From Chaetomium olivaceum (lineage: Eukaryota; Ascomycota; Sordariomycetes; Sordariales; Chaetomiaceae): a DNA stretch of 64,000 bases. Shown here piece by piece: positions 31,130 to 42,846 of this stretch. The DNA is taken from assembly GCA_039881045.1 (NCBI GenBank), contig JAYWVB010000005.1, positions 1,116,001 to 1,180,000 on the forward strand, given 5' to 3'. The position numbers were made by a program, and so were the translations under genes. The notes under the pieces were generated by a model. That model was not told the origin of the DNA. It did not search any database and worked only from the letters and a program-made list of their open reading frames with translations. Numbering within the stretch: the first letter of the stretch is position 1; each line of letters begins with the position of its first letter.

Positions 31130-32143
31130 ATGCCAAACAAGAAGAGCGCCATATCTCAGGACGAGAACTATGATCTCGAGCCGGTCGAAGACCTGACGCA
31201 GCCGCTGGCGCTGCACTCCAAGCGCACCGAACGACGGCGAAGGAAGCAGGAGAAGCGGGCAACTACAACATGGTCGGGTGCAGATCAACCCAGAGGCTTT
31301 CTGGACCTCCCTCTAGAGCTGATGATGGGCATTTTGGATTTACTCTATCCCAGCGACATTTTTGTCCTCTCACGAGTGAACCATGAGCTCCGCAGTTTCC
31401 TGCTCGCGAATGAGACGAGCATCACCCGTCGCATCATCAACTTCCGCTATCCGATTCTCGAACGATGCTTTGTACCCCCGATTCTTATCGAACGCATCGA
31501 ACCGGCTGTACAGCTGCTGCTCAAGAGTCCTGACCGCCCGGATCTTGCGCTATCGCACCGGACCGGCCCACAGAACATCCCATCCCCGGACAACACGCTT
31601 CATTGCACGTGTCTAACCTGCATGGTACGCTGGAATGCACTCTGTGCCGCCGTCGACTTCGCCCACTGGCAAGACCATCTCGACAAGGGCGTACCGATTC
31701 CGACGGTTCCTCGCGGCACAGTTCCCGAGTGGAACCGCGAACTCCTGGCCAGGAATCGCCGCGTAGTCCTCAAAGCCCTGACCAGTTCTCTGTGGTACGC
31801 GAGGATCCTACAGGCGCACCTCGACTCAACCACCAGGTCGATTCGCCGCCACAGCCATAACAAGACCGACCAGCGCCCTCATTTTCACATGACCGATGAA
31901 GACATGAAGGCGGGCACGGACGCGTTTTTGCAGCGAGAAGGTCCACCTACCTTCGACTACCCTTACTCGCGAGAGCTGTATTACATGTTGGAAGCGTTTC
32001 TGCCAGGAAGGAGCTGGATCACCGCGTCCCAAAAGTGGGTTTACATCAAGCAGACGCAGGAGTGGCGGAAACGATCTCACATGTTCTGCGGAAGGGGAGG
32101 ATCCGTCGTTTTCGGTGGGGACGGGCCACTCTCGTGTTCTTGA
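31130..32143 (+). CDS. F-box protein
   Basis: Intact, unspliced 337-residue frame. F-box proteins bind SKP1 and present substrates to SCF ubiquitin ligases. The N-terminus is charged (RTERRRRKQEKR). The F-box follows at about residues 60-100: GFLDLPLELMMGILDLLYPS, DIFVLSRVNHELRSFL, with the Leu-Pro pair and the spaced hydrophobics expected. The remainder has CTCLTCMVRWNALCAAVDFA, a conserved Cys/Trp-rich patch common to a large ascomycete F-box family, then RELYYMLEAFLPGRSW and WVYIKQTQEWRKRSHMFC. I start at the ATG of MPNKKSAISQ; an in-frame ATG at 31076 would add 18 residues without family resemblance. Substrate unknown. Confidence 0.8.
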   Translation: MPNKKSAISQDENYDLEPVEDLTQPLALHSKRTERRRRKQEKRATTTWSGADQPRGFLDLPLELMMGILDLLYPSDIFVLSRVNHELRSFLLANETSITRRIINFRYPILERCFVPPILIERIEPAVQLLLKSPDRPDLALSHRTGPQNIPSPDNTLHCTCLTCMVRWNALCAAVDFAHWQDHLDKGVPIPTVPRGTVPEWNRELLARNRRVVLKALTSSLWYARILQAHLDSTTRSIRRHSHNKTDQRPHFHMTDEDMKAGTDAFLQREGPPTFDYPYSRELYYMLEAFLPGRSWITASQKWVYIKQTQEWRKRSHMFCGRGGSVVFGGDGPLSCS

Positions 32144-32718
32144 GATCTGAGGACCGTTGATACACATGTCCGGCGCCTGTTTCTTGCGGCCGCCGGCCGA
32201 AGGTGTCTTTCCAACGTGGGACTTTCTTCGACGCAATCACGGTTCCTGGTCGCGTGGTGGCGGCGGCGGAGTCGGCTCCCTTGCTCGTGGTGTCTGCCTT
32301 GCTAATTCCTCTCGGTTAGCTACCTATCTTGACCTGGCAATCAATACCTCATGTATGTACATTAGGTGACCGGTTACAGGGGAGACATTGAGAAACCAAT
32401 TGACTTATTGATCATTTGTACCGGTTCCTTTTCCGCTCAACCTCGTCGTCGGGCCCACGGAGACTGATAAGAATCACCAAGATCACCGGGGTGTGGCCGG
32501 CCCCTGTCATTCCCCGCATGGGCAGTTCGGGGCGCAGCTGTGCGGAGGCTGGACCGCTTGCCTGACGATTGATTGGAGGCCTAACCCGGAATGTCTTGTT
32601 CGGCGACAGGCAATATAAGAAGCTGCCTTGGGCGCGCTGCTGAACCGTCGACAAGCGATCTTCCATTCACCACTGACCTGGCTCTTTGGGCCTCAATGAC
32701 ACACGGTGAACGACCGAG
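32144..32718. other. intergenic region
   Basis: About 570 bp between two co-oriented genes. No gene is supported. Confidence 0.45.
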
Positions 32719-34086
32719 ATGCACGACCTCTACCGACATTACGGAACCCGCAGCGTTTGGCAAAAGTACGATGTCCCCAAGTGTCCCGTGGTCGAGGTGA
32801 CGGAACTTTGGGTCGGGGAGGATGGCAATGAGTCGACCGCAGCTTTGGAAACCAAGACTGTCAACTCGCTGGACATCGACAGTTGGCTTGAAGAGCCACC
32901 TAGCCGATCTTTCTCGAGCGGCGCTTATATGCGAGCGGTTCGCCTTCTCTGGGTCGGCGAGGAGCGCATTACTGGACGGGCGAGCCCATCGACCAACACA
33001 TTAGAGAAGCTGTCGGAGGAATGGGAGCTTCAGGAAGCGCTGGACTATGCTCGTGGTTGTTTTGCCGGAGTCTCAGCCATCGAGTCAAACGACGACCAGC
33101 AGGTTTTCACAGTTGCCTATCATCCCAAACTTGCCGCAGCTTGGCGTCACACGGCCGATAATTCGTCCGACTCGACACCTCAAACACAAGCCATCATTTT
33201 CGCGGAAGGCGAGGAAAGGGCCGAGCTTCGTCGTATCCTGGATTCAAAATGGGCCGCTTCCAGCGTGAGGCACCCCATGTTTCCCGCCCTGCTCTGCAGC
33301 TTGGTGCTTGGACATGGGCTCGACAGCACGCTTGAAGATATCAAAGCGGCCGTTAGGGAGGTGGAGGCGCGTACCGGACATCACCGGTTTGCGTCACGCC
33401 GCCAGACACAACCGGCTGCCGGCGAGCTCGGCAGTCTTTCGGCGCAGATGAGCGGATGTGCTGCCAAGCTGGCCAACGGGACACGCAAGATGAAGGTTGT
33501 TGAGGCTATCAACGAGTTCATCTCGCAACATAATCTTTGGAGACCGCCAAACGCCCCGGACCAGGAACAAGAAAACATTTACTTCACTCAGACGAGTACA
33601 AGGGCCTGTCAAACAACAGGAGAACCAAGGGATGGATTTTCGGCATCTCACCTTCACCTCCTCCGGCATCGCGTCCAGATGCAGGCAGTCGACGCGGCGT
33701 ACGTGCAGCAACGGGTACAAATACAAATCGCCGCCCTGTTCCACCTGATTGCGCAGCAGGACAACGCCATTGCGTTCGATACCGCTAGCGCAACGAAGAG
33801 CATTGCCGCGTCTAGCCTGCAGGATTCGTCGTCGATGAAAATGCTCGCCTTGGTGGCCATGTTCTTTCTCCCAGGGAGCTTTGTTGCGGCTCTGTTTTCT
33901 GCGCCTTTGTTTGCTTGGGACGAAGCTTTAGTGTCTGGGGGGATGGCCGTGGGCACGCGGCCTCAGTTTGCACTATTTTGGGCGGTGACGGCGCCGTTAA
34001 CTGCTCTTGTTTTTGTTCTCTACGGCGTGTGGATGTGCGTACAAACTAGAAGGGAGCGGAATAAAAACCCCAGCGAGTTTGTTTAA
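32719..34086 (+). CDS. CorA-like two-span membrane protein
   Basis: Intact, unspliced 455-residue frame. The long soluble N-terminal part (about 1-370) includes WQKYDVPKCPVVEVTELWVG and RAVRLLWVGEE and ends with helices such as HRVQMQAVDAAYVQQRVQIQ. Two closely spaced membrane helices follow: MLALVAMFFLPGSFVAALFS and FALFWAVTAPLTALVFVLYG, with a short basic tail. This layout is that of the large fungal family annotated as CorA/ZntB-like. The Gly-Met-Asn signature that marks true Mg2+ channels after the first helix is absent, with LPGSFVAALFS at the corresponding place, so metal transport is not assured. Confidence 0.78.
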   Translation: MHDLYRHYGTRSVWQKYDVPKCPVVEVTELWVGEDGNESTAALETKTVNSLDIDSWLEEPPSRSFSSGAYMRAVRLLWVGEERITGRASPSTNTLEKLSEEWELQEALDYARGCFAGVSAIESNDDQQVFTVAYHPKLAAAWRHTADNSSDSTPQTQAIIFAEGEERAELRRILDSKWAASSVRHPMFPALLCSLVLGHGLDSTLEDIKAAVREVEARTGHHRFASRRQTQPAAGELGSLSAQMSGCAAKLANGTRKMKVVEAINEFISQHNLWRPPNAPDQEQENIYFTQTSTRACQTTGEPRDGFSASHLHLLRHRVQMQAVDAAYVQQRVQIQIAALFHLIAQQDNAIAFDTASATKSIAASSLQDSSSMKMLALVAMFFLPGSFVAALFSAPLFAWDEALVSGGMAVGTRPQFALFWAVTAPLTALVFVLYGVWMCVQTRRERNKNPSEFV

Positions 34087-34648
34087 GGGGCGGAAAAGAA
34101 AACAAGGCTTGGCAACCATAAACCTCACTTGAACGGTCCGTCCCATCCAGGTTAGGTAGCCTTCTGGAGCGGACAACCCATCAGACAAACTAACGATTTC
34201 CTCGCCCGTTCTGGATATGCTCCATCATTCAAGCTGTGCTTTGATATCACCTTGTTTGTGAGCCGAGTCTTGGCGTCCATGGCGAGGTTGCGTTGAGCAA
34301 CGCAGGAAGGCGTTTCTCGGGGGGAAGTCCGCCCTGTACGAGGATCCGGCTCGCCGGGTTGCAACGCTGCTACCTTGGCAGGAACACTAACAATGCAGTT
34401 GGTGAGCAGAGCCGGCTTCTTCCGGTCTCCGGAACCGCGAACCGACCTCTGCATTACACTAGCTCCGCTGGACGACCCGTTTCTGGAAGCCTTGACCGTG
34501 CGCTCTTGGCAGAGAGCCGGCGATGGGAACGCGTATTTGAAGGCATGATGGACCCCCTCTGCCTTCAGCCTCTCTCTCCCGAGCTAAAGTTAGCCCCAGA
34601 CGTCTTCCTTCTTGGCACAGCCCGACCCGGCTCTTCTCTTCCATCACT
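34087..34648. other. intergenic region
   Basis: About 560 bp upstream of the FAD oxidase gene. No gene is supported. Confidence 0.45.
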
Positions 34649-36670
34649 ATGGGCGTGTCTGTACGGAGGTTGCTTTGCGCTGCCGGCCTTCTCCCCCTGT
34701 CCCTGGCACAAATCAGGGTGCGCAGTGAGCCAGAGTCTACGACCAAAACTACAGCGGTGGATAGCTTGGACTTCTCGGACGCCGCAGGGGTTCAACCAAC
34801 AACGCTGAAAGGCATCAATTTTGGCTGCAAGTGTTACCCGGGCGAGAGGTGCTGGCCGTCAGCAAGCAAGTGGAATGCCCTCAACCACACAGTTGATGGG
34901 CAGCTACTTGTCCATATTCCGCCGGGCGCCCCTTGCCACAACACATTCCATGGGCTTCTGGGAACGGTGAACACTTACGACGCAGACAAATGTGCCGAGG
35001 CTACGCAAAACTGGGAGAGTGAGTCGTGGACGTGAGTAATGCGCCCTGTCACGTTGGCTAAAGCGCCCGGATCCGCTGACATACGTACGGCTTCCTTTAG
35101 CGTGAACCAGCCTGCTGCTGCCCTCTGGACCTACTTCACAAACGACACTTGCCGGCCGACGCAAAACCCGACTGACAGCTGTACGCTGGGTTACTATGGC
35201 GTATACGTTATCATGGCGTCCACGCCGCGGCACGTCAAGGCAGGCATTGACTTCGCTCGTCAGAACAATCTGCGGCTAATTGTGCGGAATACCGGCCATG
35301 ACTTCATCGGCCGCAGCACAGGGTATGGTTCGTTGATTATCAACACCCACAATTTCCAGCAGGTCAACTGGATCGACTCGTACAAGGGCCCTGGCACCTA
35401 TAAGGGCGGCGCAGTCACCATTGGAGCCGGTGTCCAGGGAGAGACGATCCTGTCCAAGGGTCATGCTCGGAGCCCGCCGCTTGTCGTCGTTACAGGCGAA
35501 TGCCCTACCGTCGGTATTGCCGGCGGCTTCATCCAGGGTGGTGGCCACGGCCCATGGACAACACTCAAGGGATTTTGTGAGTATTATAGCCCCTCCTCGT
35601 TAGACGCTTTACTTACGCACCATAGCCGCCGACAACGTGCTCGCATTCGAGGCCATCACTGCCTCGGGTCACTACGTGACGGCGAATGAGCGGCAGAACC
35701 CGGATCTTTTCTGGGCTCTAAAGGGCGGTGGCCCAGCTTCGTTTGCGGTGATCCTCTCGGTCACGATGAAGACCTTTCCAGATATCCCGTCAGCTGGCGC
35801 CACACTGTATATCAATTCGACCCATACCCTCGACTCGGACATTTGGTGGAACGGAACAGAGACCTTTCATAAGTGGTCCAACCACTTTGTCGACAACGGG
35901 CTCTACGTGTATTTTGAGATTATGCCGCTGATGTTCCGTGCACGGCCGTTCGTTGGTATCGGCAAGAACAAGGCCGAACTGCAAAGCGTCGTCCAGCCTC
36001 TCCTGGATGAGCTGACGGCCAAGGGGGTGCCATTCGACTTTGACATCAAGGACTTCCCAACCTTTTACGATTTATACATTGACCTTTTCGAACCCGAAGC
36101 TGCGGGAGGCTCGGCTCTCACGGGCGGTTGGATGTTCAACCACGAGGACGTGGCCACCAACAACGACGGCATTATCGAAGCTTTCAAAACGGCCCTCTCT
36201 CCTGAACCCGACCTGTTTGGTTTCATGATCGGACACCTGTTTAACCCAGGCTACGGCGCCCCAAAGAGCAATAGCGCGACACACCCGTCGTGGCGCAACG
36301 CTACCAACTTCATAATTGTCGCTCTCCCCGTGCCGGTTGGCTCATCGTTGGCTCAGAAGGCGAAACTCCAAAACGTTCTCACCAATACCATTGATGAGGC
36401 CCTGCGGCAGGCGAGCACCAGTGGGTGCACCTATGTTAACGAGGTAAGTAATCTTCTAACAAGACTGACACTTGTAACTGACGTGAGCACTTGCAGGCCG
36501 ATCCCTACCAACGCGACTGGCAGAGCCACTTCTGGGGCGCCGAATACCCAAAGCTCAAGGCTCTCCGATCGAAGTGGGACCCCCTTGGTGTCTTTTACGC
36601 CATCTCCACGCCGGGTACGGAAGGGTGGGAGGTCATTGAGGACGGCACTCGGTTGTGTAGGCGGTTGTAA
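34649..36670 (+). CDS. secreted FAD-linked oxidase (berberine-bridge/AA7 type)
   Basis: Oxidase of the vanillyl-alcohol-oxidase superfamily. Related enzymes oxidise oligosaccharides or close rings in alkaloid and polyketide pathways. Exons 34649-35031, 35101-35576, 35626-36443 and 36497-36670 join to 616 residues. A signal peptide (VRRLLCAAGLLPLSLAQ) is followed by a Cys-rich N-terminal domain (FGCKCYPGERCWPSASKWNA). The FAD domain contains VRNTGHDFIGRSTG with His194 and TGECPTVGIAGG with Cys262, the two residues that attach flavin bicovalently. The C-terminal BBE motif is DPYQRDWQSHFWGAEYPKLK ... KWDPLGVFYA. All splice sites are GT..AG and all joins keep frame. It lies 407 bp upstream of, and in the same orientation as, an MFS transporter gene. 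Confidence 0.9.
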
Positions 36671-37077
36671 AAGATTGTAGAGTAATACTAGAAAGCAGAC
36701 AATTAGACCAGCGTAGCATTTTTGTCGCTTGTATTACCTAACCTCAAAGACTGTGATTCCTAATGTTGCCGAGAACCTCCCATCGCCAGGGGTTTTCGGA
36801 CAAATTTGCCCCCTGAAATGCAGTTCCAGAGTCGCACCACAGCTCTCCGCTCTCGGAATGGATCACCACAGGTACTGGACTGTGTAAGCACCGACGGCAC
36901 AGTCCGTTTGACCCCACAACTCGGATCAAACCCCCAAAAGGCCGAGGGTCGGGGGTAACTGTCGTGGAGCTCTCCCCTTCCAAGTTTTTAGGGCAATCAA
37001 TGACGGCACAAAGCGACCAAACTTGAGTCCTGAGCCACGCAACCTCAATATATTTGCACAGCGCTAAATGCGATACT
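36671..37077. other. intergenic region between oxidase and transporter
   Basis: 407 bp. Holds the oxidase 3' end and the transporter promoter; no gene. Confidence 0.5.
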
Positions 37078-39277
37078 ATGGCCTCGGGGTCCAGTGAACG
37101 GACGCCGCTCCTTGGCGGGGTCCAAGACGCGCATGTGGTTCCGGCTCTTCCCAATGGCCAAAGCAATCACACGACGCGAGATCGAAACGATGCATCCAAC
37201 TCGTTGTTTCGGCGGCTTGCCGTCCCGCTGCGCAATCACCTCAAGATTGACGTTGAGAACCGAATCCTATTTGCTGGTTTCCTCATCACGCTCTCTTTCA
37301 GCTTCACACAAGTTCCGTAAGCAATGCATTTCGAGTCTTGTCGCGCTCCCGCTTGAGTCCATCATCATAGACCTTGCCAAGTCATGCAGACGCCTGTCTA
37401 ACAACCTTCATCAATGCAAGAATCTTCTACGTGTTCCACCTCATGGAATGCGATGTATTCTACAAGAACCACCCTCCGTACGAAGGCAGTGGCGACCGCT
37501 GCAGCCGCAACGAAATCGCCGCCGGAACCGCGACACAGTTCTCCATCTTGGGCATGAGTACCACTTTTTGCGGTACCGTCAACCTGTTCGTGGCCGGATG
37601 GATGGTCAAGCGGTTCGGCCCGCGGGCCGCCCTCATGGTGCAGACTCTGGTGCCGGCCATCCGCGTGGCCACCCAGATTCTGGGCGTCCTGGCCGGCGGC
37701 GAAGCTGGTATCATTATCATCCAGTGCACACAGCTGATTACCATCATCGGAGGCCCAGTTGGGTACATGTGAGTGGTTGTTTCTGTCGCCTTGGCACTCA
37801 CGCTTCACGGCTTGCATGTCACGGCTTGCATGTCACGGCTTGCAGATTACTGACTCGATGTCACTGCATAGCTTGGTTGCCAATATCATCGCCGGCGAGC
37901 TGGTTGAGCCCTTACGGCGGACAGCCGTGTTCGGCATGCTTCAGGGTTGTATTATGCTGGGGCAGGGGCTTGGCTATCTAGGTAAGCCAAACCCCCGTCA
38001 CTTGATCTCGTTCCTCATGCTAAAGTAGGTATTAGCCGGCGGCATGATTGGCGATGTTTGGGGCATCAGCCGGCCTTTTGAGGTCGCCTTTTGTGCTTTC
38101 TTGTTGTCTTCCGTGTATGTGCGAGTTGCCGTGCCATACGTTGCCGCCGAATTATTGTCCAGCGGATCGAAGCCAAATTCCAAGGGCTTTGCGGAACTGC
38201 TCTCTCCATTACGGGTCCTTGCTCCACAAAAGGTCTTCTTGGAAACCGGAGCGACGATGAGCCATTATGGCGTCCTGTTTCTATGCGCCGGAGTGTTTCT
38301 TGGTGTTGTAGGTCTCAGTTCCATTCCTCACAGCCCCCACCCCGCCCTGCATACTAACCTACTCCCTTACCATAGCTAGCTACGGGATATGCACCGTTGC
38401 TAATCCAGATGTATGCCACGGCCGTGTTCGGATTCCAACAGGGAGACAACGGCTGGCTTATGTCGGGGTTTGCGTTCATGCGCGCCGCGTTCTTGATCTT
38501 CCTTTTCCCTCGCATCATCAACGCAGGTCGAAGATGGCATTTGACCCGGGGGCCACGGAGGAATAGCGGCGACCCCAAACCCCGACGCCCGTCCAGCTTG
38601 GCAACGAACCCAGAGGAACTCGAAGTCCCCGTGGGCAGCTTCGCCGAAGAAGAACCAGTTTCGTCCGGCGAAGCGAGGGAGGACGAAGGCACCGCTTTTG
38701 ATCTTTTTTTTCTCCGTATAAGCTTGGTTGTCGACGGTGTGTTGACCATGTGTGCAGCCTTCGCCACCAAGAGTTGGCACATTTATCTCGGTAGGCCCTG
38801 CCTGGCGCCACCTCGTGATCTTAATGCGGTCGACCGTGCTAACATATCTAAGCTGCCTTCTTGCTTCCTTTCGCTTCGGGCTCTGCGCCGGCAGCTAAGG
38901 GTGTCATGACAGAAATGTGCTCGGCGTCAACGAGAACAGATGCCTTGAACGCTCTGACGCTCGTCGAGAATATCGCCAGACTTGCAACTCAAGGGTTGTT
39001 CGGCTTCGCCTTTGCGGCCTTGGCACAAATTGGTAAACCTCATCTGACTTTTTTTGCCAACGCGGTAAGCTCCTATTCCTGAGGACAGACCTTTGAGAAG
39101 CATTGGTAACTCATGTTTCGGTAGGCAATTGCACTCCTTGCATCAGGCGTTTTGTTGCTATCTCGCTTCCCTCCTGAAGGGAGCAGGCTCGCAGAGACCA
39201 GCGATATACCGGAACAGGAGTTTGACAACGAAGGAGCAGAGCAGGACCACGGACCGCAGCATGGCATCAGGGCATAG
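37078..39277 (+). CDS. MFS transporter, seven exons
   Basis: Intact twelve-span major facilitator of 582 residues. Exons 37078-37316, 37421-37768, 37872-37981, 38036-38307, 38376-38790, 38853-39064 and 39125-39277 all join in frame. The N-terminus MASGSSERTPLLGG is the cytosolic lead of vacuolar/plasma-membrane MFS proteins. The first helix (ILFAGFLITLSFSFTQVPIF) is followed by an extended loop with Cys (CDVFYKNHPPYEGSGDRCSR). The loop between spans 2 and 3 has AGWMVKRFGPRAALM, a form of the MFS A-motif. A long acidic cytosolic loop (about 400-450) separates the halves. An efflux role for a product of the adjacent FAD oxidase is possible from position only. The start is the ATG of MASGSS; an in-frame ATG 8 codons earlier is less likely. 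Confidence 0.85.
37807..37848. repeat. 14-bp tandem repeat inside an intron
   Basis: Unit ACGGCTTGCATGTC twice, then a third copy with a changed end (ACGGCTTGCAGATT). It lies wholly within intron 2 of the MFS gene, so copy changes would not alter the protein. Confidence 0.85.
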
Positions 39278-39780
39278 TTATGCGCGTTGCGTATTCCTGG
39301 CTTCTCGGACGGGATTTCCTAACAACTGAGATATGCGGGGCCGCTTTGCTCCAGCCCGCTAAAGGCTTTCCAGTGTCCCCGCGGCGTCGCAGCTAGTTTC
39401 TGACGACTAACCTTTGACGAGATTTGGCACATGTCACGATTAACCTGGCTGCCGCGAGTTATGGGAAGAGGCCTCGCTATACCACAGATGATACATGGCT
39501 GTTCCATTTCTGGGCAATTCACTTTTCATCAGGGTTTAGAAAGGCGAGTATCCAGCTGCGCGTAGGAGCAAAATGCTAAAGCTCGGGTCAACATCTTAGC
39601 ACCGACATATTTACACCATGAACCACGTACTGCCCAAAGGGGCACGACAAGGGCATCGCCTTGAGTTTGGCGGCACTGGATAGCGTCAGAGGAATGGGAA
39701 GCGCGCTGCATTGGGGCGTTCACAGCAGCAAGACGTGTGAAGGGTTCGATGAGATCTAAAGTACTTCGGTTGTTAGCCCA
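39278..39780. other. intergenic region left of the LINE
   Basis: No gene is seen between the MFS stop and the left target-site repeat. Confidence 0.45.
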
Positions 39781-39796
39781 AATGGTCTAATATTAT
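39781..39796. repeat. target-site duplication of the LINE, left copy
   Basis: AATGGTCTAATATTAT, repeated exactly at 42328-42343 on the far side of the reverse-transcriptase relic. Confidence 0.85.
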
Positions 39797-42327
39797 TATT
39801 CATACTCCGCTGTGCCTTAAGGCGTGCCGGACCCTCAGCTATTTACTGTACAGGAAAACCGCGCCCTCACAGGCCGGATGAAAAACCCATACCAATCTTC
39901 AAGGAAAGTACACGTGTGTGAGCCTGCGAATACAAAGAGAGGAGGCCCCCTGGCCTCCGAAGGAGGGGCGTGTTAGGCCGCCGCTTCCAGCTCGAGCCTC
40001 CTAGCCAAACTGTACATCGGCAGCCTTCCTGAATCCATTAGCCATCCCAGGACCCTCCTCGTGAGCCGTGCTGTTGCAGGATCAATACCGTGCAGAACAG
40101 AGTAAAAGTCCCGTCGCGTTCGAATTCCAGCTCTCTCCCATCTTCGAGTCAGCGGTGGAGCCAAACACCACACACCAGGTGTTCGGCAGTCTCCCGTCCT
40201 CGCCGCACTGGCAGGCGGGCGTTAGGATCTCTGGGACTCCTCGTGGAACAGAAAGTCCCGTAGGCCTATTGCCCCCGTTCGGATCTGGACCAGCAGAGAA
40301 CTCCTCGCCTTGGTGAGACCGTCGTGCCGTCTTAGCGTTTCATCTCGGAATAGCGTCTCTCGCTGATGGTCAAAGTCGTCCGCCGGTCTGGTGATTGCTC
40401 TACCGTCCCGTTCCTTTAGCCACCTCGCTCTCCAGGCGTCCTCCGCTACCCTGTTTGTATCTACAGCTCCCCCCGCCCAGCGCGCAATCGTGCTTGCGGC
40501 GTTCTCCACTGCCGTGGGCTCCCGCAGTCCCACTGTTCGCGGCCGGCCCCTGCCGCCGTCCCCGACCGGAGTCTCTGCTGTATCTTGCGACAGGCGGTAA
40601 GAACGACGCTCCCTGCGGTCTTCTTGCCGCCCTGGCCGTCGTCTAAGTCGGTTCGCTGGAGCCTGGTTTCAAAGTCCGCAAGTCGCTTGTTGAGGTATAG
40701 GTCCAACGGTGGCACCCACGCCTCCGTTTCAAGGTTGCGGATGGGAGTGTGCTTGAAGGCTCCCGTCACAATCCGCAAGCTTTTGTTCTGGGCCTTCCCG
40801 AGGGCCTTGGTGATGCCTTTCTTTACCGGCTCGCCTCCTACGTCCGTGGGGATGTGAAACGACGATGCGCCGTAGGCCAGCGCTGACCGGATGCACTTTG
40901 TGTACACTTCTCGCGCTTTAGCTAGCCCCAGTCCCCACGTCGTCGCCGCTAGCCTCGACAGGGCGTAGCTCTGGGTCTTCAGCTTCCTCTCCACCGCCGC
41001 AAGGTGGGCTTTCCAGTTGAGCTTCCGGTCTAGCCAGACTCCTAGAAACCTGGCAGACTCTTTTGGTCTGACGGGGCTGGTGCCTCTCCCTGGGTTGGTG
41101 AGTTCCAGCTGGTTCGTCCACTGCCGTCGTCCCTTGTTGAAATGAATTAGCTCGCTCTTTTCCGGGGCGAACTTCATCCCCCGACTGTCCGCCCATCGCA
41201 TACATGTTTCCCACGCCGCCTCCAGTTGCCGGACATTGGCCTCGGGGTTTCGACCAAATACCAGGAGGTTGGTGTCATCCGCAAACCCCGTTATAGCCAA
41301 GTGAGGGTGCTCGTCTTTTAGCTGCTTGTATAATGAGGAAATATAGAGGATGAAGAGGACAGGGAAAGCGGTGAGCCTTGGGGGACCCCTGCCCGAATTG
41401 CTGTCGGTGCCGCCGTCTTGCCGTCAAAAAGGAGGGTGGCCTCTCGGCCCGTCAACCAGTCTTTTGTCCAGAGGACAAGCCACCTCGGGTAGCCCATTTC
41501 TCGCAGAGTTGCTAGTAGTCGTGTGTGGTTGACCGTATCGAAGGCCCCTGAAATGTCCAGTTGCAACAGGGATGCCGTGGCCTTTTGTCTCCACGCCTCC
41601 TGGACCTGGGCTACTACTAGCCGCACAGCCAGCTCCGTGGAGCGGTGTGCCCTGTTTCCCATTTGTTCGTCCGGTAGTAAGCCGTTGGCTTCTGCAGCTT
41701 GAGTGACCTTCCTGGCGACCACTGACTCTACTACCTTCCCTAGGGTCGGCAGTAGCGCAATGGGCCTATATCCTCCTGGGGTCTGATACACTGGCGGTGC
41801 CTTCCCCGGCTTCGGTAGTACTATGGTCTTTGCCCTTTTGAACCGGTCGGGAAACCACCCCAGTTCCAGGCACCTCGTCGCCAGTACAGCGAGCACTTCA
41901 GCCAGTGGTGTTCCACATGCCTTCAGGAGACCCACCGGGAGCAGATCCTCCCCTGGCGCCTTCCAGGGGCTTGCTCTTCCTATCGCTTTCGTGATCTCGG
42001 TCGGCGTCACTGCCTGTGAGACGTCGAAGCCCGGGTTCCAGCTGTCCAGAAAGGCTTGGTCTCCCACGTCCGTTAGGTTGGCCGGTGGGTCCGGGAAGAA
42101 CCTCTCGGCCAGTGCGCTGGCCTTCTGATCGTGCGTTTCGGCCGTTACCTGCCCGGACGAGTCCTTAAATGCCGGTAGCCTCGGCGGTTCCGGCGGTAAA
42201 AAGCTCCGTAGCCTAGCCCATCTCTCCAAGCTCCACATCTGATCGGGCTTCTTTGCCCCGCTTGCTTCCTGCAGGTTGTTCCTCCAAGCCCTCGTCCGTG
42301 CTTCTCGCGTTGTTCTGGCAAGGTCCT
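39797..42327 (-). mobile_element. 5'-truncated non-LTR (LINE, Tad-like) retrotransposon relic
   Basis: On the minus strand the element starts inside ORF2 just before the reverse transcriptase; no endonuclease domain is present. The RT reads DQMWSLERWARLRSF, WKAPGEDLLPVGLLKACG, GGYRPIALLPTLGKVVESVV, DISGAFDTVNHTRLLATL, GVPQGSPLS and, one frame on, the catalytic FADDTN, then KCIRSALAYGASSFHIP and a C-terminal RRVLGWLMDSGRLPMYSLAR. The frame changes near 41320-41350, again between about 40460 and 40530, and once more near 40200, so no functional enzyme remains. The two flanking 16-bp repeats show the copy arrived by target-primed insertion, truncated at its 5' end, as is usual for LINEs. The last 170 bp on the left form the 3' untranslated part. 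Confidence 0.9.
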
Positions 42328-42343
42328 AATGGTCTAATATTAT
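42328..42343. repeat. target-site duplication of the LINE, right copy
   Basis: Exact 16-bp match to 39781-39796; the bases outside the repeat differ on the two sides, as expected. Confidence 0.85.
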
Positions 42344-42846
42344 CAAGCAAACATGAAAAGTTGAACAGTTGTGGGATTGAGGACTTTGATTGGTGTCCCT
42401 TGGGGCAGGACTGCTTGCGGTCATCTTTTAGCAATGATATTATTACTTCTCTGTTAAATAGGGGGAACGGTGGCCCCGTCCGCGTTCAAGTTCAGGTACG
42501 TGTCCATCTCCCAGCGCGGTATTGGATGTGATTTTGACCAGTCCTACCACTGCCGATTGATCTGATAAGTTTCATTCACACCTTCTCGCATCGGCTAAAG
42601 TGGCCTATAGCAGATACCCGGGATTCTTATATTGCTATGTCGCTTCCCCCTTGTGAGCAGCATCCCGATTGTCCCGCTTGCGGGGTCAGAGCCAAGGTGT
42701 CCTGCGTAAAGACGCTGAATCCCCCTCCTTCCATGCCGTTCTCACTCCCCTAAACGCGTGTCAGGGCCTCCACGATCACTATAAGCCAACACACAATCGT
42801 TCATAATTCTTGAAGGGGCCAGCTACATCCACCAAGCATTATTACC
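42344..42846. other. intergenic region
   Basis: About 500 bp upstream of the small secreted protein gene. No gene is supported. Confidence 0.45.
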
